Notes: generated by a model not told the origin, from the letters alone. DNA of 28,962 nt from CAYJFG01 sp964369405 (GCA_964369405.1 CAYJGB010000022.1:1-28962), one strand, 5' to 3'; shown: positions 16,567 to 24,927, numbered from the stretch's first letter. Translations and numbers: made by a program.

Positions 16567-17535
16567 ATGTCAGTTAAATCGATTGCAGTTTTAACAAGTG
16601 GTGGAGATGCACCTGGCATGAATGCAGCAGTTAGAGCAGTTGTTAGAACAGCTATCTCTAAAGGTATAAAAGTTTTAGGTGTGCATAGAGGCTATAACGG
16701 TCTTTTAAATGGTGATGTTTTTGAAATGAACTTACGTTCTGTTTCTGATATTATTCACAGAGGTGGAACTATTCTTTATACAGCTAGAAGTGAAGAATAT
16801 AATTCTCCTGAAGGTGTAAGAAAAGCTGCAGACAATTGCAGAAAATTAGGAGTAGGTGGAGTAGTAGTTATTGGTGGCGATGGCTCTTTTAGAGGTGCAA
16901 GAGATTTAACTACAGAGGGAATACTTTGTGTTGGAGTGCCAGGAACTATTGACAACGATATAGCTTGTAGTGATTATACTATAGGTTTTGATACTGCTAT
17001 GAATACTGTTATGGAAATGGTAGATAGAATTAGAGATACAGCACAATCTCATGATAGATGTAGTGTTGTTGAGGTTATGGGACGTCATTGTGGAGATATT
17101 GCACTTAAAACAGGTATTGCAGTAGGTGCTACTGCGATTTTAGTTCCAGAAAGACCACATGATTTAGATATTGATATTATCCAAAGAATGAGAACAACTC
17201 AAAACTCAGGAAAAAAACATTTCATTGTTATTGTTGCTGAGGGCGTTGGTGGTGTTGAAAAAATCGCAAGATATATTGAAGATAAAACAGGCATAGAAAC
17301 TAGAGCAACTATTTTAGGTCATGTTCAACGTGGTGGCTCGCCAACTTTAAACGATAGACTTATTGCAAGCTCTATGGGACATAAAGCAGTATGTTTATTA
17401 GAAGAAGGTAAAACTAACAGAGTAGTAGCATATAATAAAGGCTCTATTGTTGATTTTGATATTACAGAAGCGCTTAATATGAAAAAACAATTTAATGAAA
17501 AACTTTACAATGTTGCAATGGATATTTCTATATAG
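16567..17535 (+). CDS. pfkA: ATP-dependent 6-phosphofructokinase
   Basis: Commits glucose to glycolysis by phosphorylating fructose-6-phosphate to fructose-1,6-bisphosphate. Motifs of the bacterial ATP-PFK are intact: TSGGDAPGMNAAVRA (ATP and effector site), GGDGSFRGA, PGTIDNDI with the catalytic Asp, GFDTAMNTV, MGRHCGDIA and LGHVQRGG. The Gly in GGDGS position that marks ATP rather than pyrophosphate dependence is present. The protein is 322 aa, close to the standard 319-324. A strong ribosome-binding site (CGGAGG) precedes the ATG and a promoter lies at 16496-16525. Confidence 0.97.
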   Translation: MSVKSIAVLTSGGDAPGMNAAVRAVVRTAISKGIKVLGVHRGYNGLLNGDVFEMNLRSVSDIIHRGGTILYTARSEEYNSPEGVRKAADNCRKLGVGGVVVIGGDGSFRGARDLTTEGILCVGVPGTIDNDIACSDYTIGFDTAMNTVMEMVDRIRDTAQSHDRCSVVEVMGRHCGDIALKTGIAVGATAILVPERPHDLDIDIIQRMRTTQNSGKKHFIVIVAEGVGGVEKIARYIEDKTGIETRATILGHVQRGGSPTLNDRLIASSMGHKAVCLLEEGKTNRVVAYNKGSIVDFDITEALNMKKQFNEKLYNVAMDISI

Positions 17536-17568
17536 TAGATTTAATGATAGATTTTAGGAGGGTTTTGG

Positions 17569-19629
17569 TTGTCTTTAAAAGGTGATACTACAATTACTAA
17601 GGCTAAATCTGCTGGATTTTGTTTCGGTGTGAATAGAGCTGTTAATATGGTTTATTCACTTTTGGAAGAGAATAAAAAAGTTTCTACTTTCGGTCCTATT
17701 ATCCACAATGCTGAAATGGTTAAAGAGCTAAACTCTAAAGGTGTTATTATTTCTAATGATGTTCAAAGTGTTCCTGATGATTATACTCTTGTACTTCGTT
17801 CTCACGGTGTTTCAAGAGACATATATAATCAAATAGAACTCAATAACATAAACAGTGTTGATGCTACATGTCCGTTTGTAACTAAAATTCATAAGATTGT
17901 TTTAAATCAATCTAAACTAGGTAAGATTATATTTATTATTGGTGATAAAAATCATCCAGAAGTTAAGGCTATTCAAGGACATTGTTTGGGTGAGTGCTAT
18001 ACTTTAAACTCTTACAAAGAATTGGAAGAATTAGCAGAAAATAATAAAGATTTAGTAGATAAAGATATATGTATGGTCGCTCAAACTACGTATGACGTTA
18101 ATCAATGGAAAAAATGTTTAAAAAGTGCGAAAAAAGTATATACAAATGTTGATTTTTTTGATACAATATGTAGTGCGACGTCAGAAAGACAAGCCGAAGC
18201 GAAATCTTTGGCAGAAAAGTCTGATTTAATGATAGTAATTGGCGATAAAAACAGTTCTAACAGCTGTAAGCTATTTTCTATTTGTGACGAAAAGACAAAA
18301 ACACTTTTTGTTCAGAATGCAGACGAAATTAGAATAGAAGATATTCTAAACTTTAAAAATATTGGCGTAACTGCTGGCGCTTCAGCACCAGCTAGGATTA
18401 TAAAGGAGGTACTGGATACGATGACAGATTTACTTAACACATCCGGTGAAACAACAGAAAACGCAGAGTTAGAGTTAGACTTTGCACAAATGCTAGAGGA
18501 AAATTTAAAAAGTTTTAATAACGACGGAAGGGTACAAGGCGTTGTTGAAAGAATTACACCTAATGAAGTTTTTGTAGATGTAGGAAGAAAACAAGCAGGT
18601 GTAGTTAAAATTGATGAACTAACAAACGACCCAAATGCTAAAATCGAAGATTTAGTTAAAATTGGTGATGTTTTAGATTTATTAATTATGCGTACTAATG
18701 ACCAAGAAGGTATGATTACACTTTCTAAAAAAAGAGTTGATGCTGCTAAAGGTTGGGATACAATCAATGCGGCTGAAGAAAGTCAAGAAATATTAACAGG
18801 TAAAGTAGTTGAAGTTATTAAAGGTGGAGTAATAGTATTATCTAACGGAGTTAGAGTTTTTGTTCCAGGTTCTTTAGCAACTTTAAATAGAAATGATTCT
18901 TTAGATAGCTTACTTAAATCAGAAGTTTCTTTCAGAGTTATAGAGATTAAAAAAGGTAGACGTGGTGGAACTGCTGTAGGTTCTATTAGAAGCGTACTAA
19001 AAGAAGAAAATGATAAAAAACTAGTTGACTTCTGGGCTTCTTGCGAAGTAGGAAAACAATATACTGGTACAGTTAAGTCTTTAGCAAGCTACGGAGCTTT
19101 TGTTGATATCGGTGGCATTGACGGAATGATTCATATTTCTGAATTAGCATGGTCAAGAATAAAACATCCATCAGATGTATTAAGTGTTGGAGAAACTGTA
19201 GAAGTTTATGTTAAAGCTATAGATAAAGAAAAAGGCAACATTTCTTTAGGATATAAAAAGACTGAAGATAACCCATGGGAAAAAATGAAGAATGAATATC
19301 CAGAAGGTTCAGTAGTAGAAGCTGAAATAGTTGGTATGACTGCTTTTGGTGCATTTGCTAAAATTTTACCAGGTATTGACGGACTTATCCATATTTCTCA
19401 AATTGCTAATCGCAGAATTGACAAACCTCAAGACGAGTTATCAGTTGGTCAAAAAGTTCAAGCTAAAGTAACAGCAATTGACTTTGACAAAAAACGTGTT
19501 AGCTTATCAATAAGAGCGTTACTTGTTAATGAAGTAGAAGAGCAAAGTGTAGAATTAGTAGACGAAGTAGTAGCAACTACAGAAGAACCAGTAGCAGAAG
19601 TAGTTGAAGAGGATACAACAGAAGAATAA
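17569..19629 (+). CDS. ispH-rpsA: IspH (HMBPP reductase) fused to ribosomal protein S1
   Basis: A 686-aa bifunctional fusion typical of Clostridia. Residues 1-284 are IspH, the last enzyme of the MEP isoprenoid pathway, with iron-sulfur cysteines C18 (GFCFGV), C101 (DATCPFV) and C201 (TICSATSERQ) and substrate-binding histidines H46, H79 and H129. Four S1 RNA-binding domains follow at about 320-388, 407-475, 495-564 and 580-650, with an acidic tail to 686. The start is a TTG behind AGGAGGG; no nearby ATG fits the family N-terminus. An internal Shine-Dalgarno and ATG at 18404-18423 lie exactly at the domain junction and may also give a free S1 protein. A strong terminator follows. Confidence 0.96.
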   Translation: MSLKGDTTITKAKSAGFCFGVNRAVNMVYSLLEENKKVSTFGPIIHNAEMVKELNSKGVIISNDVQSVPDDYTLVLRSHGVSRDIYNQIELNNINSVDATCPFVTKIHKIVLNQSKLGKIIFIIGDKNHPEVKAIQGHCLGECYTLNSYKELEELAENNKDLVDKDICMVAQTTYDVNQWKKCLKSAKKVYTNVDFFDTICSATSERQAEAKSLAEKSDLMIVIGDKNSSNSCKLFSICDEKTKTLFVQNADEIRIEDILNFKNIGVTAGASAPARIIKEVLDTMTDLLNTSGETTENAELELDFAQMLEENLKSFNNDGRVQGVVERITPNEVFVDVGRKQAGVVKIDELTNDPNAKIEDLVKIGDVLDLLIMRTNDQEGMITLSKKRVDAAKGWDTINAAEESQEILTGKVVEVIKGGVIVLSNGVRVFVPGSLATLNRNDSLDSLLKSEVSFRVIEIKKGRRGGTAVGSIRSVLKEENDKKLVDFWASCEVGKQYTGTVKSLASYGAFVDIGGIDGMIHISELAWSRIKHPSDVLSVGETVEVYVKAIDKEKGNISLGYKKTEDNPWEKMKNEYPEGSVVEAEIVGMTAFGAFAKILPGIDGLIHISQIANRRIDKPQDELSVGQKVQAKVTAIDFDKKRVSLSIRALLVNEVEEQSVELVDEVVATTEEPVAEVVEEDTTEE
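18404..18423 (+). promoter_or_regulatory. Internal ribosome-binding site and start at the IspH/S1 junction
   Basis: AAGGAGGT (18403-18410) is a near-perfect Shine-Dalgarno, followed 10 nt later by an in-frame ATG at 18421 (residue 285). The protein from there is 402 aa, a complete four-domain S1. The bases also code IspH residues IKEVL, so some of the match may be chance. Confidence 0.55.
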
Positions 19630-19657
19630 TAATAAAATATTAATATATTATTTTATA

Positions 19658-19692
19658 AAAGGAGCTGTTTATGCAACAGCTCCTTTATTTTT
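19658..19692 (+). terminator. Strong rho-independent terminator after ispH-rpsA
   Basis: AAAGGAGCTGTT (19658-19669) pairs perfectly with AACAGCTCCTTT (19675-19686) around a 5-nt loop and is followed by a T-rich tail. It ends the transcript from pfkA. Confidence 0.95.
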
Positions 19693-19727
19693 ATGAGATT
19701 TATTCAAAATTTTGGCATAATCTAACT

Positions 19728-19848
19728 GTTAGTAACGCAAAAGTTTTGTCCACTTTTTAACACACTCTAAACGTTACAACACAAAAGGTTTAATCAATTT
19801 TTCATCATAGTTTAATCGTTAGTAACGCAAAAGTTTTGTCCACTTTTT
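19728..19848 (+). repeat. Two identical 31-bp repeats with a degenerate copy between
   Basis: The 31-bp unit at 19728-19758 (starting GTTAGTAACGCAAAAG) recurs exactly at 19818-19848. Between them, from about 19772, lies a diverged copy (CGTTACAACACAAAAGG), so the units are spaced about 45 bp apart. No open reading frame covers them. They look like a non-coding intergenic repeat family rather than CRISPR, because the spacers are short and the middle copy is poor. Confidence 0.8.
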
Positions 19849-19978
19849 CAAAAGTGGTGGAGTTTGAGGTGAAACCTCAAGGTCTGCCCTTGACCTTAAG
19901 CGTTAAGCGCTTTTTTGAGGGTGAATTTTTCTCCAAAGGAGAAAAAGAGGGTGCTTTTTTCGCCAAAAAAAGCACCCT
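19841..19978. repeat. Stack of hairpins between ispH-rpsA and the hydrolase gene
   Basis: Hairpins follow each other closely: 19841-19856 (7-bp stem), 19864-19880 (TTGAGGT/ACCTCAA), 19879-19897 (AAGGTC/GACCTT), 19898-19916 (AAGCG/CGCTT then T run), 19926-19946 (9-bp stem, 3-nt loop) and 19948-19978. Together with the 31-bp units this fills the 357-bp gap from 19630. The arrangement is like the compact structured repeats scattered between genes in some gut Clostridia. Confidence 0.75.
19948..19978 (-). terminator. Terminator of the prfB-hydrolase transcript, probably bidirectional
   Basis: AGGGTGCTTTTTT (19948-19960) pairs perfectly over 13 bp with 19966-19978 around a 5-nt loop. Its position 9 bp after the stop codon of the minus-strand hydrolase gene and its T-rich arm suit termination of that gene. 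Confidence 0.85.
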
Positions 19979-19986
19979 TAATACAA

Positions 19987-21321
19987 TTAATTATTTAATA
20001 TAAATTCTGCTATATCATCTGTTACTTGTGTGTCTACAGTTCCATTAATATTATATTCTGTTATGTCTGTTAAACCGTTTGATTTTACCATCATATGGTT
20101 TAAGCCATCATACAACTTTAATGTCGCTTTTTCATTTCCCTCAAGCGCTGTTTCAAAAGATTTATAATCTTTATCTACACTTACTTGGAAATCGTCACTA
20201 CCCTGTAAAACCATAATCGGTATGTCTACCTCATCAATGAAGTTTTCGCCTGCATACTCTTTTACAGATTTTTGATACCCTGCTGGAAGCCCTAAAAGCA
20301 TAGTATCATTTGATACTCTTGTTAAGTCGCCTCTTAAAATCTCTATATCTTTGTCAATTTGGTCATATTCTGCTTGATGTTCTTCTAACTCTTCGTCACT
20401 TAACGTTGCTTTTATAGCCATATTTTGGTCATAGGATATTTCGTAAAGTGGTCTGAGTGAGCCTGACATTGATATAATTCCAGATAAATTATCGTTTTCA
20501 GTAGCTATTACTGGTGTTAACATTCCTCCTAGTGAATGTCCTAACACAAACATTTTATTGTTATCAACTCTTTTATCTTTAGATATAACTTCTATTGCTG
20601 AATTAACATCGTCTATCGTTTCTTCTCTTAATGTTACGTCTGAACCATATTCTACTACACTTTCTGGATATGTGTAAAATCTTTGGTCAAATCTGTATGA
20701 TGCTATTCCTTTTTGTGCAAGTGCATGGGCTATATCTTTAAATGGTGTTAATGAACCTATTGCACTATCTTTGTTTTGTGCACCAGACCCTTGTACTAAA
20801 ATTACTACTGGTGGGTTGATTTCCTCATTTGGAATAGTTAAAATACCATTAAGAGGCATTGACTGCTCAGAACCTACTTGAAGAGATGTTTCTGTGAAAG
20901 TGTCATTTGTTTCTGGTGTTGAGTTTGGCTGTGGGTTAAAAAATATACCCTCTATCTGCTTATCTGCATTAAATGATAATGTTATAGTAAGTTCTCCGTC
21001 TGAAAAATCTTCTTTTAAGCTACACACATATAGATTATCTAAAATATCATAACTATATGAGTGGTTTGTTTCATACACTCCTAAGTCTTTAGTGCTTTCT
21101 ATCCACGCTTCTTCTAACTGCTCAACACTTAACTGAGATGCTACAGCTTGAGAAAAATTATCTGATACTGCTTTATAATCTCCGTTTACTAAAGAGTTTA
21201 TAGTATCTTTTGCTACTTTTTCCATTTCCTCGTCGTTAAATTCAACAGGTGTAGTATTGTTGCAACCTACAAATAGTAAGATAGTTAATAATATAGTAAA
21301 TGCTAGAGTTATTTTTTTCAT
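19987..21321 (-). CDS. Lipoprotein with DUF3887-like and alpha/beta-hydrolase domains
   Basis: A 444-aa exported lipoprotein: residues 1-20 form a signal peptide ending in the lipobox LFVGC with C20 as the lipidated cysteine. Residues about 28-130 resemble DUF3887, a small domain often joined to hydrolases. From about 150 on is an alpha/beta hydrolase of the serine esterase/peptidase type, with the oxyanion loop VQGSGAQ, nucleophile S263 in GHSLGG, an acid at D376 or D377 (QGSDD) and H409 (GLNHM). It probably acts on the outer face of the membrane; the substrate is unknown. An AAAGGAG ribosome-binding site precedes the ATG. It follows prfB by 31 bp on the same strand, so they are likely co-transcribed. 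Confidence 0.9.
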   Translation of the reverse strand: MKKITLAFTILLTILLFVGCNNTTPVEFNDEEMEKVAKDTINSLVNGDYKAVSDNFSQAVASQLSVEQLEEAWIESTKDLGVYETNHSYSYDILDNLYVCSLKEDFSDGELTITLSFNADKQIEGIFFNPQPNSTPETNDTFTETSLQVGSEQSMPLNGILTIPNEEINPPVVILVQGSGAQNKDSAIGSLTPFKDIAHALAQKGIASYRFDQRFYTYPESVVEYGSDVTLREETIDDVNSAIEVISKDKRVDNNKMFVLGHSLGGMLTPVIATENDNLSGIISMSGSLRPLYEISYDQNMAIKATLSDEELEEHQAEYDQIDKDIEILRGDLTRVSNDTMLLGLPAGYQKSVKEYAGENFIDEVDIPIMVLQGSDDFQVSVDKDYKSFETALEGNEKATLKLYDGLNHMMVKSNGLTDITEYNINGTVDTQVTDDIAEFILNN

Positions 21322-21352
21322 ATAAATTTCTCCTTTTTACATTATTTATTTT

Positions 21353-22471
21353 TTATTCTTCTAAAGTATTTTGACTTTGTGCTTTTAAATAGGCATTGAT
21401 ATAACCGTCTATTTCTCCGTCCATTACAGCATTTATATTACTACATTCAAAACTTGTACGGTGGTCTTTTGCTAAAGTGTATGGCATAAATACATAAGAA
21501 CGTATTTGACTACCCCATGTTATTTCTTTTTGAACACCTTTTATATCTTCTATTTTGTCTAGGTGGTCACGTTCTTTTATCTCTATTAATTTTGACATAA
21601 GCATTTTCATTGCTACTTCTCTGTTTTGATGTTGGCTTCTCTCAACTTGACACGCTACAACTATCCCTGTTGGTATATGCGTTAATCGTACTGCTGATGA
21701 TGTCTTATTAACTTTTTGTCCTCCTGCTCCACTTGCTCTGTATACGTCCATTTTAATATCTTCTGGATTTATTGAAACTTCTATTGTATCATCTAGTTCT
21801 GGCATAACTTCAAGGGAAGCAAACGATGTGTGTCTTCTTCCTGATGAGTCAAAAGGCGATACTCTTACTAATCGGTGAACCCCTGCTTCGCTTTTCAAGT
21901 ATCCGTATGCGTTTTCTCCTTCTACTAGTATACATGCACTTTTAAGACCTGCTTCTTCGCCATCTAAATAATCTAATAATTTAACTTTGCAATTATGACG
22001 CTCTGCCCATCTGTTATACATTCTGTAAAGCATTTCTGCCCAGTCTTGTGCTTCTGTACCACCTGAACCTGCATGAAATGTTAATATAGCATTACTACTG
22101 TCATATTCGCCTGTTAATAACAGCGATAGCCTTTGTGCTTCTAAGTTTTCTTTTATCTTGTTATATTCTTCTGTCGCTTCGTCTAAAAGAGATAAATCTT
22201 CCTCTTCATTTGCAAGCTCGATAAGTGCTATTGTGTCTTCATAACTATTTACTAAGTTATTATAATTCTCTACTTTTGATTTTAAATTGCTAGTGTGTTG
22301 CAAGATTTTTTGTGAGTTTTCCATATCGTCCCAAAATGTCGGTTCAGCCGCTCTATGCTCTAGTTGCTCAATTTCCGACAGCATTGCTTTAAGTCCTAAT
22401 GCATCTGCTAAATCTTCAATATCTGGTAGTTGTCTTTCTAGTTCTAACTTTAGTTCTTCAAATTGTATCAT
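21353..22471 (-). CDS. prfB: Peptide chain release factor 2
   Basis: Releases finished polypeptides at UGA and UAA stop codons. The GGQ motif (residues 250-252, GAGGQKVNKTSS) and the RF2-specific SPF recognition motif (205-207) are both present, distinguishing it from RF1 (PxT). The protein is 372 aa from ATG 22471, which has AAAGGA about 11 bp upstream; the ATG at 22483 directly abuts that ribosome-binding site and is unlikely. Unlike many bacterial prfB genes, the N-terminal part is in one frame without an internal UGA, so the usual autoregulatory +1 frameshift is absent. It heads a two-gene minus-strand unit. Confidence 0.97.
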   Translation of the reverse strand: MIQFEELKLELERQLPDIEDLADALGLKAMLSEIEQLEHRAAEPTFWDDMENSQKILQHTSNLKSKVENYNNLVNSYEDTIALIELANEEEDLSLLDEATEEYNKIKENLEAQRLSLLLTGEYDSSNAILTFHAGSGGTEAQDWAEMLYRMYNRWAERHNCKVKLLDYLDGEEAGLKSACILVEGENAYGYLKSEAGVHRLVRVSPFDSSGRRHTSFASLEVMPELDDTIEVSINPEDIKMDVYRASGAGGQKVNKTSSAVRLTHIPTGIVVACQVERSQHQNREVAMKMLMSKLIEIKERDHLDKIEDIKGVQKEITWGSQIRSYVFMPYTLAKDHRTSFECSNINAVMDGEIDGYINAYLKAQSQNTLEE

Positions 22472-22515
22472 AAAATAAAACATCCTTTAAAATTAATCGT
22501 ATATATTCATCTTAT

Positions 22516-22544
22516 ATTATATGTTAAATTATGAAAAAAGTAAA
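22516..22544 (-). promoter_or_regulatory. Promoter of prfB
   Basis: On the minus strand TTTACT (22539-22544), 17 bp, TATAAT (22516-22521), 45 bp before the prfB start. Confidence 0.7.
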
Positions 22545-22550
22545 GTTTAT

Positions 22551-22579
22551 TTGACTTTTTACCTCTTAAGGTTTACAAT
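22551..22579 (+). promoter_or_regulatory. Promoter of the sortase pair
   Basis: TTGACT (22551-22556), 17 bp, TACAAT (22574-22579), a good sigma-A site 57 bp before the first sortase gene and back-to-back with the prfB promoter. Confidence 0.75.
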
Positions 22580-22635
22580 TAAAATGTATAGAATGTTATT
22601 AATGTTAAAGAGTTTAACTCTTATGGAGTGAATAT

Positions 22636-23565
22636 ATGAAAAATAATAAATCAAAAGGAAATATAATCATTGTTATTGTTATATGCTTAACTTTGCTTAC
22701 TGGTATTGCGTTGTTGATTTATCCTGTGCTAGGTAATATTATTATTTCTATCGAGCAAACTGCCGTTAATAATGAATATAAGCAAAGTGTTGAGCAAATG
22801 GACGAAGAACAAAAACAAGAAGAATTAAGAAAAGCAGAAGAATATAATGAAAATCTGGGTAGCCAAGTAGTTGAAGACCCTTTCGCACATAATGAAGAAG
22901 AACCGACTCAAGCGACTGGTAGTGGTTATTACGATGCTTTAGGCTTTGGTGAAGACGCTATTATGGGGACTGTTGAAATTCCTAGTATAAATGTCGATTT
23001 ACCTATTTACCATGGAACTACTGAATTAGTATTACAAAAGGGTGTAGGACATCTAGAAGGAACATCTTTGCCTGTTGGTGGAATTAATACTCATAGTGTT
23101 TTAACTGGTCACAGTGCCTTGCCTAATGCTAAGATATTTACTGACTTAGAAAAAATGGTATTAGGAGATTATTTTTATATATCTGAATATGGCGAAACTT
23201 TAGTATATAAAGTGTCAAATATTAAGACCGTTGAAGCTAATGACTCTAGTGACTTAGGTATTATTAGTGGTAAAGATTTAGTTACTTTGTTAACTTGTAC
23301 TCCTTATGGGATAAATACTCATAGATTGTTGGTTACAGGCGAGCGTGATTTAGTTGAAGAAGAAAGACTTGCTAATGAACAAGAAGAACTAGATGTTATT
23401 AGTGATGAAAATCAGCCTATTGAGCAAGCTGTTTCTGTTGTGGCTAATGATCCAATGCTTATGAATAGTGTATGGTTAGTATTAGGTATTTTATTAGTAA
23501 TAATAATTATTATTTTTGTAACAATATATAAGTCTAGAAAAAACAATATGGAAAAAATAGAATAA
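22636..23565 (+). CDS. Class C sortase (pilus-type transpeptidase)
   Basis: Membrane-bound cysteine transpeptidase, 309 aa, of the class that joins pilin subunits. An N-terminal membrane helix lies at about 10-33 and a second near the C-terminus (about 277-300) with a basic tail, the class C topology. A DPF motif at 81-83 matches the lid that covers the class C active site. Catalytic residues are H159 (TGHSALP), C221 (TLLTCTPYG) and R230 (NTHRLLVTG). The start has a moderate site (TATGGAGTG) upstream. It leads a two-gene unit with the second sortase; no pilin genes are in the window, so substrates must be elsewhere. Confidence 0.93.
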   Translation: MKNNKSKGNIIIVIVICLTLLTGIALLIYPVLGNIIISIEQTAVNNEYKQSVEQMDEEQKQEELRKAEEYNENLGSQVVEDPFAHNEEEPTQATGSGYYDALGFGEDAIMGTVEIPSINVDLPIYHGTTELVLQKGVGHLEGTSLPVGGINTHSVLTGHSALPNAKIFTDLEKMVLGDYFYISEYGETLVYKVSNIKTVEANDSSDLGIISGKDLVTLLTCTPYGINTHRLLVTGERDLVEEERLANEQEELDVISDENQPIEQAVSVVANDPMLMNSVWLVLGILLVIIIIIFVTIYKSRKNNMEKIE

Positions 23566-23604
23566 TTATAAATAAGTATGTATTTCAGCTATGAGGAGTG
23601 CTTT

Positions 23605-24441
23605 ATGAAAAAAAAGAAGACTGTCTTATTAGTTGTTGCTATTTCTGTTTTAGTTATTGGTATAGGTGTATTATTATATCCTACTGTATCGCAATTTTTT
23701 AATCAGCTGCATGCTAATGATGAAATAGAAAAATTTAAGCAAAGTATTATAACGCCTGTAGAAGACGAAACAAAATCTAGTGATAGCAATAATAATGATA
23801 ATGACGAAAAAGAAGATGAAAATCAAAATCAGGAAAATTCAAATGATGTAGAGTTTCATTACACGAAAGAGCAATTAGATAATATCTATAAAGATATGCA
23901 AGCTTACAATGAAAAGATATATGAAAATGGTCAATCTGGCATTGCAGACCCGTTTTCCTTTCAGCAAAACAGCTTGAATTTTACTGGTTACACAATATAT
24001 AATAATTTGTTAGGATATATTGAAGCACCAACTATTGGTATGTCTTTGCCTATATATCTAGGCGCTACTGAATATAATATGAGTTTAGGTGCAGCATACT
24101 TAAGTAATACTTCGCTACCTATTGGTGGTAAGAATACTAACGCTGTTTTTGCCGGCCATACAGCGTATATTGGTAGAACTCTTTTTGATAATACTGTTAA
24201 TTTACAGATTGGTGACCCAGTATATATTACTAACTTTTGGGAAACTCTTGATTATGTGGTTGTAGACACAAAAGTTATTTTACCTAATGAAACTGAGAAT
24301 ATATTAATTCAAGATGATAGGGATTTAGTAACTTTTACAACCTGTTATCCGTATGGACGAAATACTCATAGGTTTTTAGTTGTTTGCGAAAGAATAGAAG
24401 AAAACCCTACTGAAGAGGTAACAAATCCTAGTAGTAATTAA
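23605..24441 (+). CDS. Second class C-like sortase without C-terminal membrane helix
   Basis: A 278-aa paralogue of the gene upstream. It has an N-terminal membrane helix (about 5-26), an acidic Asn/Asp/Glu-rich linker (about 50-85), a DPF lid motif at 115-117, and catalytic H185 (AGHTAYIG), C247 (TFTTCYPYG) and R256 (NTHRFLVV). Unlike its neighbour it ends in a short polar tail with no second membrane helix, so its class is less certain (class C lid, but a topology closer to other sortases). ATG 23605 follows GAGGAG; an in-frame ATG at 23578 lacks such a site. It begins 39 bp after the first sortase, so the two are probably co-expressed. Confidence 0.9.
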   Translation: MKKKKTVLLVVAISVLVIGIGVLLYPTVSQFFNQLHANDEIEKFKQSIITPVEDETKSSDSNNNDNDEKEDENQNQENSNDVEFHYTKEQLDNIYKDMQAYNEKIYENGQSGIADPFSFQQNSLNFTGYTIYNNLLGYIEAPTIGMSLPIYLGATEYNMSLGAAYLSNTSLPIGGKNTNAVFAGHTAYIGRTLFDNTVNLQIGDPVYITNFWETLDYVVVDTKVILPNETENILIQDDRDLVTFTTCYPYGRNTHRFLVVCERIEENPTEEVTNPSSN

Positions 24442-24481
24442 ATTAGGTTATGATTAAATAGTTTGTAAGTGGTGCGAGTAT

Positions 24482-24507
24482 TAACGTGTCGGTAAATCGA
24501 CACGTTA
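24482..24507 (+). terminator. Hairpin after the sortase pair
   Basis: TAACGTGTCG pairs perfectly with CGACACGTTA around a 6-nt loop, 40 bp after the second sortase. There is no T run directly after it, so termination is likely but not certain. Confidence 0.6.
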
Positions 24508-24628
24508 GCGACTACTCAAAAGTTAGTACAAGTAATTTCTTACACAAGTTATAACACAATATAATAAACTATATAAATTTGTAAATAAAATATAATTAAG
24601 AAAATACTTTTTAATTATAAAAAAACCA

Positions 24629-24657
24629 TTGACAAACTCGGTTTTATGTGTTATCAT
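24629..24657 (+). promoter_or_regulatory. Strong promoter of initiator tRNA
   Basis: A perfect -35 TTGACA (24629-24634), 17 bp, then TATCAT (24652-24657), 24 bp before the tRNA. Near-consensus spacing fits a highly expressed stable RNA. Confidence 0.85.
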
Positions 24658-24681
24658 TATTAAGCTATAGAAATAAAATAT

Positions 24682-24757
<76 letters not shown>

Positions 24758-24761
24758 CGAA

Positions 24762-24804
24762 TGTACTTTTACTTGATTTTCTTAAAAAAACAAGTAAAAG
24801 TACA
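24762..24804 (+). terminator. 14-bp hairpin after the tRNA
   Basis: TGTACTTTTACTTG (24762-24775) pairs perfectly with 24791-24804 around a 15-nt AT-rich loop, starting 5 nt after the tRNA CCA. It probably ends the tRNA transcript although the T run after the stem is weak. Confidence 0.65.
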
Positions 24805-24845
24805 CAATCTTATTTTTATAAGTACACTAATTTGAATTGGCTGTA

Positions 24846-24927
24846 CGAACCTATACGTATTTTTTGATAACGAACTGATACGTATTCATAGAGCAGTTCG
24901 CTTAATTAATCTTCTACATTAATTAAG
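24846..24927. repeat. Repeat cluster: ATACGTAT direct repeats and two inverted repeats
   Basis: Two units of the form CGAAC-x2-ATACGTATT lie at 24846-24861 and 24871-24886 (25 bp apart), each centred on the palindrome ATACGTAT. The second belongs to a larger inverted repeat CGAACTG (24871-24877)/CAGTTCG (24894-24900). Next, CTTAATTAAT (24901-24910) pairs perfectly with ATTAATTAAG (24918-24927). The spacing suggests binding sites for a regulator or recombination protein. No gene is here. Confidence 0.65.

Noticed and set aside
18312..18767. Open frame on the minus strand inside ispH-rpsA, and similar long antisense frames elsewhere
   Set aside because: No ribosome-binding site, no recognisable protein, and full overlap with a well-conserved gene.
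19728..19848. CRISPR array
   Set aside because: Only two exact copies and one poor one, about 14-bp gaps between units and no cas genes nearby.
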